Shown here: in pieces, positions 54,561 to 61,816 of the stretch
How positions within the stretch are numbered: position 1 is the stretch's first letter
How the letters are laid out: every line of letters starts with the position of its first letter
From: Citrobacter farmeri
GTDB lineage: Bacteria; Pseudomonadota; Gammaproteobacteria; Enterobacterales; Enterobacteriaceae
Length of the DNA: 64,000 bases
NCBI RefSeq assembly: GCF_019048065.1
Contig: NZ_CP077291.1
Span: 4,216,001-4,280,000, forward strand
Direction: 5' to 3'
The notes under the pieces: generated by a model
What the model saw: only the letters and a program-made list of their open reading frames with translations
Told to the model about the DNA's origin: nothing
Database searches by the model: none
Position numbers and translations under genes: made by a program

Positions 54561-55083
54561 TCTTGTGCTTGCCAGCTCACTTCTGGCCGCCAGTATTCCG
54601 GCATTCGCCGTCACCGGTGATACCGAACAGCCGATCCACATTGAATCGGACCAGCAGTCTCTGGATATGCAGGGGAACGTCGTGACCTTCACCGGCAATG
54701 TCATTGTGACCCAGGGCACGATCAAAATTAACGCCGATAAAGTGGTCGTTACCCGTCCTGGCGGTGAGGAGGGCAAAGAGGTCATTGACGGCTTCGGCAA
54801 CCCGGCCACCTTCTATCAAATGCAGGACAATGGTAAGCCGGTGAAAGGCCACGCGTCGAAAATGCATTATGAGCTGGCGAAAGACTTTGTCGTGCTCACC
54901 GGTAATGCGTACCTGGAACAGCTCGACAGCAACATCACCGGGGACAAAATTACCTATCTGGTGAAAGAGCAGAAAATGCAGGCCTTCAGTGAGAAAGGCA
55001 AGCGTGTGACGACCGTTCTGGTCCCGTCGCAACTGCAGGACAAAAACAAAAACCAGGCCCCGGCTCAGAAGAAGAGTAACTAA
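54529..55083 (+). CDS. lptA: LptA, periplasmic LPS bridge protein
   Basis: A 184-residue periplasmic beta-jellyroll protein that polymerises into the bridge carrying LPS to LptD. The signal peptide ends at Ala27 (SIPAFA). The OstA-type core includes IHIESDQQSLDMQGN and FTGNVIVTQGTI. The ATG at 54529 (MKFKTNKLS) matches the family; an upstream in-frame reading from 54508 exists. The C-terminal tail is rich in Lys, Asn and Gln. In E. coli a sigma-E promoter lies upstream, not searched for here in detail. Confidence 0.96.
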   Translation: MKFKTNKLSLNLVLASSLLAASIPAFAVTGDTEQPIHIESDQQSLDMQGNVVTFTGNVIVTQGTIKINADKVVVTRPGGEEGKEVIDGFGNPATFYQMQDNGKPVKGHASKMHYELAKDFVVLTGNAYLEQLDSNITGDKITYLVKEQKMQAFSEKGKRVTTVLVPSQLQDKNKNQAPAQKKSN

Positions 55084-55089
55084 TTCGCT

Positions 55090-55815
55090 ATGGCAACATT
55101 AACTGCAAAGAATCTGGCGAAGGCCTACAAAGGCCGCCGCGTCGTGGAAGATGTCAGCCTGACCGTCAACTCGGGCGAGATTGTCGGTCTGCTTGGGCCG
55201 AACGGTGCGGGTAAAACCACCACCTTCTACATGGTCGTCGGTATTGTGCCGCGTGATGCCGGTAACATCATCATTGATGATGAAGACATTAGCCTGTTAC
55301 CGCTGCACGCCCGCGCGCGCCGTGGGATTGGCTATCTGCCGCAGGAGGCGTCGATTTTCCGCCGTCTGAGCGTATTCGATAACCTGATGGCCGTGCTGCA
55401 AATCCGTGACGATCTCTCTAGCGAACAGCGTGAAGACCGTGCAAACGAGCTGATGGAAGAGTTCCACATCGAGCATCTGCGCGACAACATGGGTCAGTCG
55501 CTCTCCGGGGGGGAACGTCGTCGTGTGGAAATCGCCCGCGCGCTGGCGGCCAATCCGAAGTTTATCCTGCTGGATGAACCGTTTGCTGGTGTTGACCCCA
55601 TTTCCGTTATCGATATCAAGCGCATTATTGAGCATCTGCGTGACAGCGGTCTCGGCGTGTTGATTACCGATCATAACGTCCGCGAAACGCTGGCCGTGTG
55701 TGAGCGGGCCTACATCGTGAGCCAGGGACACCTGATCGCGCACGGTACGCCAACAGAAATCCTGCAGGACGAACACGTTAAGCGCGTATACCTTGGGGAA
55801 GACTTCAGACTCTGA
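55090..55815 (+). CDS. lptB: LptB, ATPase of the LPS export transporter
   Basis: A 241-residue ABC ATPase that drives LptFG to extract LPS from the inner membrane. Walker A is GPNGAGKT (36-43), the signature LSGGE is at 138-142, and Walker B ends with catalytic Glu163 in ILLDEPFAG. The switch His is in TDHNVRE. It lies 6 nt after lptA and 47 nt before rpoN. Confidence 0.97.
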   Translation: MATLTAKNLAKAYKGRRVVEDVSLTVNSGEIVGLLGPNGAGKTTTFYMVVGIVPRDAGNIIIDDEDISLLPLHARARRGIGYLPQEASIFRRLSVFDNLMAVLQIRDDLSSEQREDRANELMEEFHIEHLRDNMGQSLSGGERRRVEIARALAANPKFILLDEPFAGVDPISVIDIKRIIEHLRDSGLGVLITDHNVRETLAVCERAYIVSQGHLIAHGTPTEILQDEHVKRVYLGEDFRL

Positions 55816-55862
55816 TAGGGTAGAAGTTTGCGACGTCATAGCGGGAGAAAACGACTCTGAAC

Positions 55863-57296
55863 ATGAAGCAAGGTTTGCAACTCAGGCTGAGCCAACAACT
55901 GGCGATGACGCCGCAACTACAACAGGCGATCCGTCTGTTGCAGTTGTCCACGCTGGAACTGCAGCAGGAACTCCAGCAGGCGCTGGAAAGTAATCCGCTG
56001 CTGGAGCAAACCGATCTTCACGACGAAGTTGATACCCACGAAACGCAGGACAGTGAATCGCTGGATACCGCCGACGCCCTCGAACAAAAAGAGATGCCGG
56101 AAGAGTTACCGCTCGACGCCAGCTGGGATGAAATCTACACCGCCGGGACGCCGTCGGGCACCAGCGGTGATTACATCGACGATGAGCTGCCTGTTTATCA
56201 GGGTGAAACCACGCAGACCCTACAGGATTACCTGATGTGGCAGGTGGAACTCACCCCTTTTTCTGATACCGACCGCGCGATCGCTACCTCTATTGTTGAT
56301 GCCGTTGATGATACCGGCTATCTCACCGTTTCGCTGGATGACATCCTCGAAAGCATGGGCAATGAAGACGTGGGGCTTGATGAGGTCGAAGCCGTTCTCA
56401 AACGTATTCAGCGGTTTGATCCCGTTGGTGTGGCGGCAAAAGATCTGCGTGATTGTCTGCTAATCCAGCTCTCGCAGTTCGACAAAGCGACGCCTTTCCT
56501 TGAAGAAGCCCGGCAGATCATCAGCGATCATCTCGATCTGCTGGCGAACCACGACTTCCGCACCCTGATGCGCGTCACTCGCCTCAAAGAAGAGGTGCTC
56601 AAAGAGGCGGTCAATCTGATTCAGTCGCTCGATCCTCGCCCCGGCCAGTCGATCCAGACCGGTGAACCAGAATACGTGATCCCGGATGTGCTGGTACGTA
56701 AGCATAACGGGCACTGGACGGTCGAGCTCAACGGCGACAGCGTTCCACGCCTGCAGATCAATCAACACTATGCCGCAATGTGCAACGGTGGGCGCAATGA
56801 CGCCGACAGCCAGTACATCCGCAGTAATTTGCAGGACGCGAAATGGCTGATTAAGAGTCTGGAGAGCCGCAACGATACCCTGCTGCGCGTCAGCCGTTGT
56901 ATCGTTGAGCAGCAACAAGCCTTCTTTGAGCAAGGCGAAGAGTTTATGAAACCGATGGTACTGGCGGATATCGCCCAGGCCGTCGAGATGCATGAGTCGA
57001 CCATTTCTCGTGTGACCACGCAGAAGTATCTGCACAGTCCGCGCGGCATTTTTGAACTGAAGTATTTTTTCTCCAGCCATGTGAATACCGAGGGGGGTGG
57101 CGAAGCTTCCTCCACGGCGATCCGCGCACTGGTGAAGAAGTTGATTGCGGCGGAAAACCCCGCGAAGCCCCTGAGCGACAGCAAGCTAACATCGATGCTG
57201 TCGGAACAAGGCATCATGGTGGCACGCCGCACCGTTGCGAAGTACCGAGAGTCTTTATCCATTCCGCCGTCAAACCAGCGCAAACAACTGGTGTGA
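55863..57296 (+). CDS. rpoN: RNA polymerase sigma-54 factor
   Basis: A 477-residue sigma factor for -24/-12 promoters that needs an AAA+ activator, used for nitrogen and other stress genes. The Gln/Leu-rich activator-interaction region is residues ~1-50 ([17 protein letters not shown]), followed by an acidic region, the core-binding domain, a helix-turn-helix, and the RpoN box [10 protein letters not shown] at 454-463. It heads rpoN-hpf-ptsN-rapZ-npr, as in E. coli. Confidence 0.98.
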   Translation: MKQGLQLRLSQQLAMTPQLQQAIRLLQLSTLELQQELQQALESNPLLEQTDLHDEVDTHETQDSESLDTADALEQKEMPEELPLDASWDEIYTAGTPSGTSGDYIDDELPVYQGETTQTLQDYLMWQVELTPFSDTDRAIATSIVDAVDDTGYLTVSLDDILESMGNEDVGLDEVEAVLKRIQRFDPVGVAAKDLRDCLLIQLSQFDKATPFLEEARQIISDHLDLLANHDFRTLMRVTRLKEEVLKEAVNLIQSLDPRPGQSIQTGEPEYVIPDVLVRKHNGHWTVELNGDSVPRLQINQHYAAMCNGGRNDADSQYIRSNLQDAKWLIKSLESRNDTLLRVSRCIVEQQQAFFEQGEEFMKPMVLADIAQAVEMHESTISRVTTQKYLHSPRGIFELKYFFSSHVNTEGGGEASSTAIRALVKKLIAAENPAKPLSDSKLTSMLSEQGIMVARRTVAKYRESLSIPPSNQRKQLV

Positions 57297-57318
57297 CCCA
57301 ACCGATAAGGAAGACACT

Positions 57319-57606
57319 ATGCAGCTCAACATCACTGGAAACAACGTCGAGATCACAGAAGCCCTGCGTGACTTTTTGAATACCAAGTTCGCCAAACTCG
57401 AACAGTATTTTGACAGGATTAATCAGGTCTATATTGTGTTAAAAGTGGAGAAAGTCACCCACATCTCGGATGCAACACTGCATGTAAACGGTGGCGAAAT
57501 TCACGCCAGCGCGGAAGGTCAGGATATGTACGCGGCCATTGATGGCCTGATTGATAAGCTGGCAAGACAACTCACTAAGCACAAAGATAAATTGAAACAA
57601 CACTAA
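57319..57606 (+). CDS. hpf: Ribosome hibernation-promoting factor HPF (short form)
   Basis: A 95-residue protein that binds the 30S decoding site and helps make 100S ribosome dimers in stationary phase. The short length marks the gammaproteobacterial form. The start MQLNITGNNVEITEAL at 57319 has AAGGAAG upstream. It lies 22 nt after rpoN; a hairpin separates it from ptsN. Confidence 0.96.
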   Translation: MQLNITGNNVEITEALRDFLNTKFAKLEQYFDRINQVYIVLKVEKVTHISDATLHVNGGEIHASAEGQDMYAAIDGLIDKLARQLTKHKDKLKQH

Positions 57607-57634
57607 TTGTCCGGGCAGTTAGCGGGTGCAGGAC

Positions 57635-57659
57635 GGCCTGTTGTGCAGAACAACAGGCC
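57635..57659 (+). other. Stable hairpin between hpf and ptsN
   Basis: A perfect 9-bp stem GGCCTGTTG / CAACAGGCC with a 7-nt loop. ATTTGT follows rather than a T-run, so it is probably an mRNA processing or stability element, or a leaky terminator, inside the rpoN operon. A second weaker GC hairpin lies near 57687-57708. Confidence 0.55.
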
Positions 57660-57721
57660 ATTTGTACAGTTAGCGCTCCGAACTTGTCCCGCCGCTGCGG
57701 GGCAGGTTCTTAGGTGAAATT

Positions 57722-58213
57722 ATGATAAATAACGATACGACTCTACAACTGAGCAGTGTACTTAACCAGGAATGTACGCGCAGTGCCGTTCACTGCCAGA
57801 GTAAAAAACGCGCGCTGGAAATCATCAGTGAACTGGCGGCAAAACAGCTCAGTTTACCGCCGCAGGTTGTTTTTGAAGCGATCCTGACGCGCGAAAAAAT
57901 GGGCAGTACCGGCATCGGCAATGGGATCGCTATTCCGCACGGTAAGCTGGAAGAAGATACCTTGCGCGCCGTCGGCGTGTTTGTGCAACTGGAAACGCCA
58001 ATCGCCTTCGACGCGATTGATAATCAACCCGTTGATCTGCTTTTTGCCCTGCTGGTGCCTGCGGATCAAACCAAAACGCATCTGCATACGTTATCGCTGG
58101 TGGCTAAGCGTCTGGCGGATAAAACTATCTGCCGTCGACTACGCGCCGCACAGAGCGATGAAGAATTGTATCAAATCATCACTGACACTGAAGGCGGTCA
58201 GGATGAAGCGTAA
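57722..58213 (+). CDS. ptsN: PtsN, nitrogen-related PTS enzyme IIA
   Basis: A 163-residue regulatory IIA protein of the nitrogen PTS (PtsP-NPr-PtsN) that controls potassium transport and other processes by its phosphorylation state. The phosphorylated residue is His73 in GIAIPHGKL. It lies between hpf and rapZ. Confidence 0.97.
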   Translation: MINNDTTLQLSSVLNQECTRSAVHCQSKKRALEIISELAAKQLSLPPQVVFEAILTREKMGSTGIGNGIAIPHGKLEEDTLRAVGVFVQLETPIAFDAIDNQPVDLLFALLVPADQTKTHLHTLSLVAKRLADKTICRRLRAAQSDEELYQIITDTEGGQDEA

Positions 58214-58246
58214 CTCCCCTTTTGCCGTGGTGAGGAGAAACAGTAC

Positions 58247-59101
58247 ATGGTACTGATGATCGTCAGCGGTCGTTCAGGGTCAGGTAAATCTGTCGCCCTG
58301 CGCGCGCTGGAAGATATGGGCTTTTACTGCGTGGATAACCTCCCCGTCGTGCTGTTACCCGATCTGGCTCGCACGCTTGCCGAGCGCCAGATTTCGGCAG
58401 CCGTCAGCATTGACGTACGCAACATGCCAGAGTCGCCAGAAATTTTTGAACAGGCAATGAACAACCTGCCCGATGCGTTCTCGCCGCAACTGCTGTTTCT
58501 TGATGCCGATCGCAACACGTTGATTCGTCGCTATAGCGATACGCGTCGTTTGCACCCTCTTTCCAGCAAGAACCTGTCGCTGGAAAGCGCTATCGATCAG
58601 GAGAGCGACCTGCTGGAACCGTTGCGTTCTCGCGCCGACCTGATTGTCGACACCTCTGAAATGTCGGTGCATGAACTGGCAGAAATGCTGCGAACTCGCC
58701 TGTTGGGTAAACGCGAGCGTGAACTGACCATGGTGTTTGAATCCTTCGGCTTTAAGCACGGGATCCCTATCGATGCCGATTACGTCTTCGACGTACGATT
58801 CCTGCCGAACCCGCACTGGGACCCGAAATTACGCCCGATGACGGGTCTCGATAAACCCGTTGCCGCCTTTCTCGACAGACACACAGAAGTACACAATTTT
58901 ATCTACCAGACTCGCAGCTATCTTGAGCTATGGTTACCCATGCTGGAAACCAACAACCGTAGCTATCTGACCGTTGCTATCGGTTGTACCGGCGGGAAAC
59001 ACCGTTCGGTGTATATTGCAGAACAGCTGGCAGACTACTTCCGCTCGCGCGGTAAAAACGTACAGTCACGCCATCGTACGCTGGAAAAACGCAAAACATG
59101 A
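58247..59101 (+). CDS. rapZ: RapZ, RNase adaptor protein for GlmZ decay
   Basis: A 284-residue RNA-binding adaptor that senses glucosamine-6-phosphate and hands the small RNA GlmZ to RNase E. The N-terminal P-loop is GRSGSGKS (8-15), and the C-terminal effector-binding domain contains [16 protein letters not shown]. The last 15 residues are Arg/Lys-rich and bind RNA. Its stop overlaps the npr ATG (ATGA). Confidence 0.97.
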   Translation: MVLMIVSGRSGSGKSVALRALEDMGFYCVDNLPVVLLPDLARTLAERQISAAVSIDVRNMPESPEIFEQAMNNLPDAFSPQLLFLDADRNTLIRRYSDTRRLHPLSSKNLSLESAIDQESDLLEPLRSRADLIVDTSEMSVHELAEMLRTRLLGKRERELTMVFESFGFKHGIPIDADYVFDVRFLPNPHWDPKLRPMTGLDKPVAAFLDRHTEVHNFIYQTRSYLELWLPMLETNNRSYLTVAIGCTGGKHRSVYIAEQLADYFRSRGKNVQSRHRTLEKRKT

Positions 59102-59370
59102 CCGTGAAGCAAACTGTTGAAATCACGAACAAGCTGGGCATGCATGCCCGGCCAGCAATGAAGCTCTTTGAATTAATGCAGGGATTTGATGCGGAAGTCC
59201 TGCTACGAAATGATGAAGGCACCGAAGCGGAAGCCAACAGCGTCATCGCATTGCTGATGCTCGACTCCGCCAAAGGCCGACAAATTGAGATCGAAGCCTC
59301 GGGTCCACAAGAGGTTGAAGCGCTGGCCGCCGTCATCGCCCTTTTCAATTCAGGATTCGACGAAGACTAA
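59098..59370 (+). CDS. npr: NPr, HPr-like phosphocarrier of the nitrogen PTS
   Basis: A 90-residue HPr-family protein (PtsO) that passes phosphate from PtsP to PtsN. The phosphorylated residue is His16 in LGMHARPAM. There is no HPr Ser46-type kinase site context as in Firmicutes. It is the last gene of the rpoN operon and is followed by a strong terminator. Confidence 0.97.
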   Translation: MTVKQTVEITNKLGMHARPAMKLFELMQGFDAEVLLRNDEGTEAEANSVIALLMLDSAKGRQIEIEASGPQEVEALAAVIALFNSGFDED

Positions 59371-59400
59371 GCGTTCACGTCTGACGAGTATCTTCACAGA

Positions 59401-59423
59401 AAACGCCATCCGGCGTTTTTTTT
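59401..59423 (+). terminator. Terminator of the rpoN-npr operon
   Basis: AAACGCC and GGCGTTT form a 7-bp stem with a 4-nt loop, followed by a T-run, 31 nt after the npr stop. Confidence 0.93.
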
Positions 59424-59463
59424 ATTTTTGCCCCCTTAACTGTACAATTCGTGCGCTTTTTCA

Positions 59464-59492
59464 CTTAAGTGTTACCTTAAGAAAACCTTAAG
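59464..59492. promoter_or_regulatory. Triple CTTAAG array, PmrA/BasR-type box, before yrbL
   Basis: Three CTTAAG hexamers lie at 59464-59469, 59476-59481 and 59487-59492. The last two are spaced by 5 bp, giving the PmrA (BasR) box YTTAAK-N5-YTTAAK exactly. They end 76 bp before the yrbL start codon. Confidence 0.55.
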
Positions 59493-59498
59493 ACAAGT

Positions 59499-59515
59499 CG
59501 TTTAGGTTTCATTTA
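59499..59515. promoter_or_regulatory. PhoP-box-like sequence before yrbL
   Basis: CGTTTA-N5-CATTTA resembles the PhoP direct repeat (T/G)GTTTA-N5-(T/G)GTTTA at 9 of 12 positions. It lies 54 bp before the start codon. E. coli yrbL is reported to be PhoP-regulated, which supports this weak match. Confidence 0.4.
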
Positions 59516-59568
59516 ACTTGCGTGTTCATACTGGATTATTGTCAGTAAATATTTCCAGGATATCACTC

Positions 59569-60201
59569 ATGATTCGTTTATCAGCAGAGACTCCCCTGGG
59601 CACCGGACGACATCGTAAGTGTTATGCGCATCCGGATGATGCTCAGCGTTGTATTAAGATTGTTTACAACAGTGGCCAGGGTGGCGATAAAGAGACACAG
59701 CGCGAACTGAAGTACTATGCGCACCTCTCTCGCTACCTGAAAGACTGGAGTGGTATTCCGCGCTATTACGGCACGGTAGAGACCGACTGCGGAACGGGTT
59801 ACGTTTACGATGTGATTGCCGATTACGATGGCAAGCCGTCCATCACTCTCACCGAATTTGCCAAACAATGTCGCTATGAAGATGACTTTACCGTGCTACG
59901 TCAGCTGCTGAAGACGCTAAAACGCTACCTGCGTGACAACCATATCGTCACCATGACGCTGAAACCGCAGAACGTACTCTGTCACCGTATCAGCGAATCG
60001 GAAGTGGTGCCGGTGGTTTGCGATAACATTGGCGAAGGGACGTTAATCCCGCTGGCGACCTGGTCAAAATGGTTCTGCCGTCGTAAGCAGGAAAGATTGT
60101 GGCAGCGTTTTATCGCCCAACCGGTACTCGCCGTCGCGCTGGAAAAAGATGCCCAACCGAAAGAACACGGCGGGTTGTCGCTCTCTTCACGCGAGGCGTA
60201 A
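59569..60201 (+). CDS. yrbL: YrbL, PhoP-regulated kinase-like protein
   Basis: A 210-residue protein of the PhoP regulatory network protein YrbL family. It resembles protein kinases in its middle part (IVTMTLKPQNVLCH around residues ~125-138 recalls the HxDxKxxN loop, but without the Asp). No activity is established. The start is the ATG at 59569 (MIRLSAETP), which gives the family length; an in-frame reading from 59518 runs across the promoter region. It is convergent with mtgA. Confidence 0.88.
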   Translation: MIRLSAETPLGTGRHRKCYAHPDDAQRCIKIVYNSGQGGDKETQRELKYYAHLSRYLKDWSGIPRYYGTVETDCGTGYVYDVIADYDGKPSITLTEFAKQCRYEDDFTVLRQLLKTLKRYLRDNHIVTMTLKPQNVLCHRISESEVVPVVCDNIGEGTLIPLATWSKWFCRRKQERLWQRFIAQPVLAVALEKDAQPKEHGGLSLSSREA

Positions 60202-60208
60202 TGCCGAC

Positions 60209-60928
60209 TTAATGCAGGTGGTGGCGAGTCATAAACGACTCCCCACCCAACTGCCGCATTTGACGCAGTATCCACGCCTGACGGCTACGCACATAGCCCG
60301 AGGGTGCAGCGGCCTTAAAACGCAGAGGATTAGGCAACACGGCAGCAAGCAGGGCCGCTTCTGACTGGGTTAATCGGCTGGCCGGTTTGCCAAAATAGCG
60401 CTGTGCGGCGGCTTCGACGCCAAATACACCCTCACCAAATTCCGCGATGTTCAGGTAAACCGTCAGGATCCGCTTCTTGCTCCAGACAGTCTCGACACCA
60501 ACGGTAAGTCCGGCTTCCAGCCCTTTTCGCAGCCAGCTACGCCCCTCCCAGAGAAAGAGGTTCTTAACGGTTTGCTGTGACAATGTCGACGCGCCGCGAA
60601 TGCGGTTTTCATTACGTTCGTTATGTGACAGCGCCTTCTCAATAGCGGCGACGTCAAAACCCCAGTGATCCGGGAAGGTCTGGTCTTCAGCGGCAATCAC
60701 CGCGAGCCCCATCCACGGTGAGATCTCATCCATACTCACCCAGTCGGAATGCGCAACATAGCCAAAATCGCCCTGTAGCCAGGCACCGATCTGCCGCTCC
60801 ACCATCACCGCCGAAAAGGGAACGGGCACCACGCTGAACAGCGCAATGCCGCCTCCCCAGAACACGGCGAGGATGATGACAACACGCAACATCACCCGCC
60901 GCAGAAAGGCGAAAACCCCTTTTTTCAT
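60209..60928 (-). CDS. mtgA: Monofunctional peptidoglycan glycosyltransferase MtgA
   Basis: A 239-residue inner-membrane enzyme that polymerises lipid II into glycan strands. One N-terminal membrane helix (residues ~13-33) is followed by a GT51 domain with the catalytic motif [12 protein letters not shown] starting at Glu81, and [15 protein letters not shown]. It overlaps the elbB end by 4 nt (ATGA), so the two are coupled. The last residues end 8 nt from yrbL on the other strand. Confidence 0.97.
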   Translation of the reverse strand: MKKGVFAFLRRVMLRVVIILAVFWGGGIALFSVVPVPFSAVMVERQIGAWLQGDFGYVAHSDWVSMDEISPWMGLAVIAAEDQTFPDHWGFDVAAIEKALSHNERNENRIRGASTLSQQTVKNLFLWEGRSWLRKGLEAGLTVGVETVWSKKRILTVYLNIAEFGEGVFGVEAAAQRYFGKPASRLTQSEAALLAAVLPNPLRFKAAAPSGYVRSRQAWILRQMRQLGGESFMTRHHLH

Positions 60929-61578
60929 TCCGCCAGAACCAGCACTCGTGATACCAGTTTTTCGATACCCATTGCAGCCTGAGCGATATCCTGCGCCAGC
61001 ATATAGGCAGGCGTCGTGACGATTTTATTGTCTTCATCAACGACGATATCGTCGACCGGGCACGGCACATGCTCCGCCCCCATCTCTTCCAGCACTTCTG
61101 CCGTATCAATATCGGTCCCGATCGTCAAACGCAGCGGGAAGTCGAAGATTTTCGGTAACATGGCCGGGGCGATACACATAAAACCCAGCGGCTTGCCAGA
61201 CTGGTGCATCGCTAACGCGAGACCCGCTAAATCAGGATCAACCCGGCATTCACTGCCCTGACTGGCAAAGTTGCTTAAATTTTTAGCCGCACCAAAACCC
61301 CCGGGAACAATCAGCGCATCCAGATCTGCTGAGACAGCCTGAGAAAGCGGACGAATATTGCCGCGCGTAATGCGAGCCGCTTCAATCAGTACATTGCGGG
61401 ATTCCGCCATCGGCTCGCCTGTCAGATGATTAATCACATCGGCCTGCGCTTTGTCGGGCGCGAAGCAGACGGCCTGCGCGCCGCTACGCGCAATGGCCAG
61501 CAGTGTCAGTACGGCTTCATGAATTTCAGCACCGTCATACACACCGCATCCACTAAGAACAACGCCAATTTTTTTCAT
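60925..61578 (-). CDS. elbB: ElbB, DJ-1/PfpI-like isoprenoid-biosynthesis-associated protein
   Basis: A 217-residue member of the DJ-1/PfpI superfamily with glyoxalase III-type activity reported in E. coli, where it was first noticed for an effect on lycopene yield. The nucleophile is Cys135 in GFMCIAPAM. The N-terminus [17 protein letters not shown] is typical. It is upstream of mtgA and divergent from arcZ. Confidence 0.92.
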   Translation of the reverse strand: MKKIGVVLSGCGVYDGAEIHEAVLTLLAIARSGAQAVCFAPDKAQADVINHLTGEPMAESRNVLIEAARITRGNIRPLSQAVSADLDALIVPGGFGAAKNLSNFASQGSECRVDPDLAGLALAMHQSGKPLGFMCIAPAMLPKIFDFPLRLTIGTDIDTAEVLEEMGAEHVPCPVDDIVVDEDNKIVTTPAYMLAQDIAQAAMGIEKLVSRVLVLAE

Positions 61579-61695
61579 TCAAATGTCCTTTTCACCACTG
61601 TATGCAGCACATTAATAATTGTGATTAAAATGCTACGCTTCACACATTTAACTGATTCATGTAACAAAGCATTTAAGATTTGCTATCTTAACTGC

Positions 61696-61816
61696 GTGCG
61701 GCCCGAATTTGAGCGCTGCGCCTTTTCAATGACAATTATAACTTACGGCGCAGCCACGATTTCCCTGGTGTTGGCGCAGTATTCGCGCACCCCGGTCAAA
61801 CCGGGGTCATTTTTTT
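61696..61816 (+). ncRNA. arcZ: ArcZ small regulatory RNA
   Basis: ArcZ is an Hfq-binding sRNA that activates rpoS and represses flhDC and others. The interval starts GTGCGGCC and is 121 nt long, as in E. coli. The processed 3' part begins near ATTTCCCTGGTGTTGG (61759 on), which holds the seed. It ends in the hairpin ACCCCGGTCAAACCGGGGT and a T-run (61810-61816). A -10-like TATCTT lies at 61684-61689. The terminator overlaps the 3' end of arcB on the other strand. In E. coli ArcA represses it, and ArcZ represses arcB. Confidence 0.92.
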
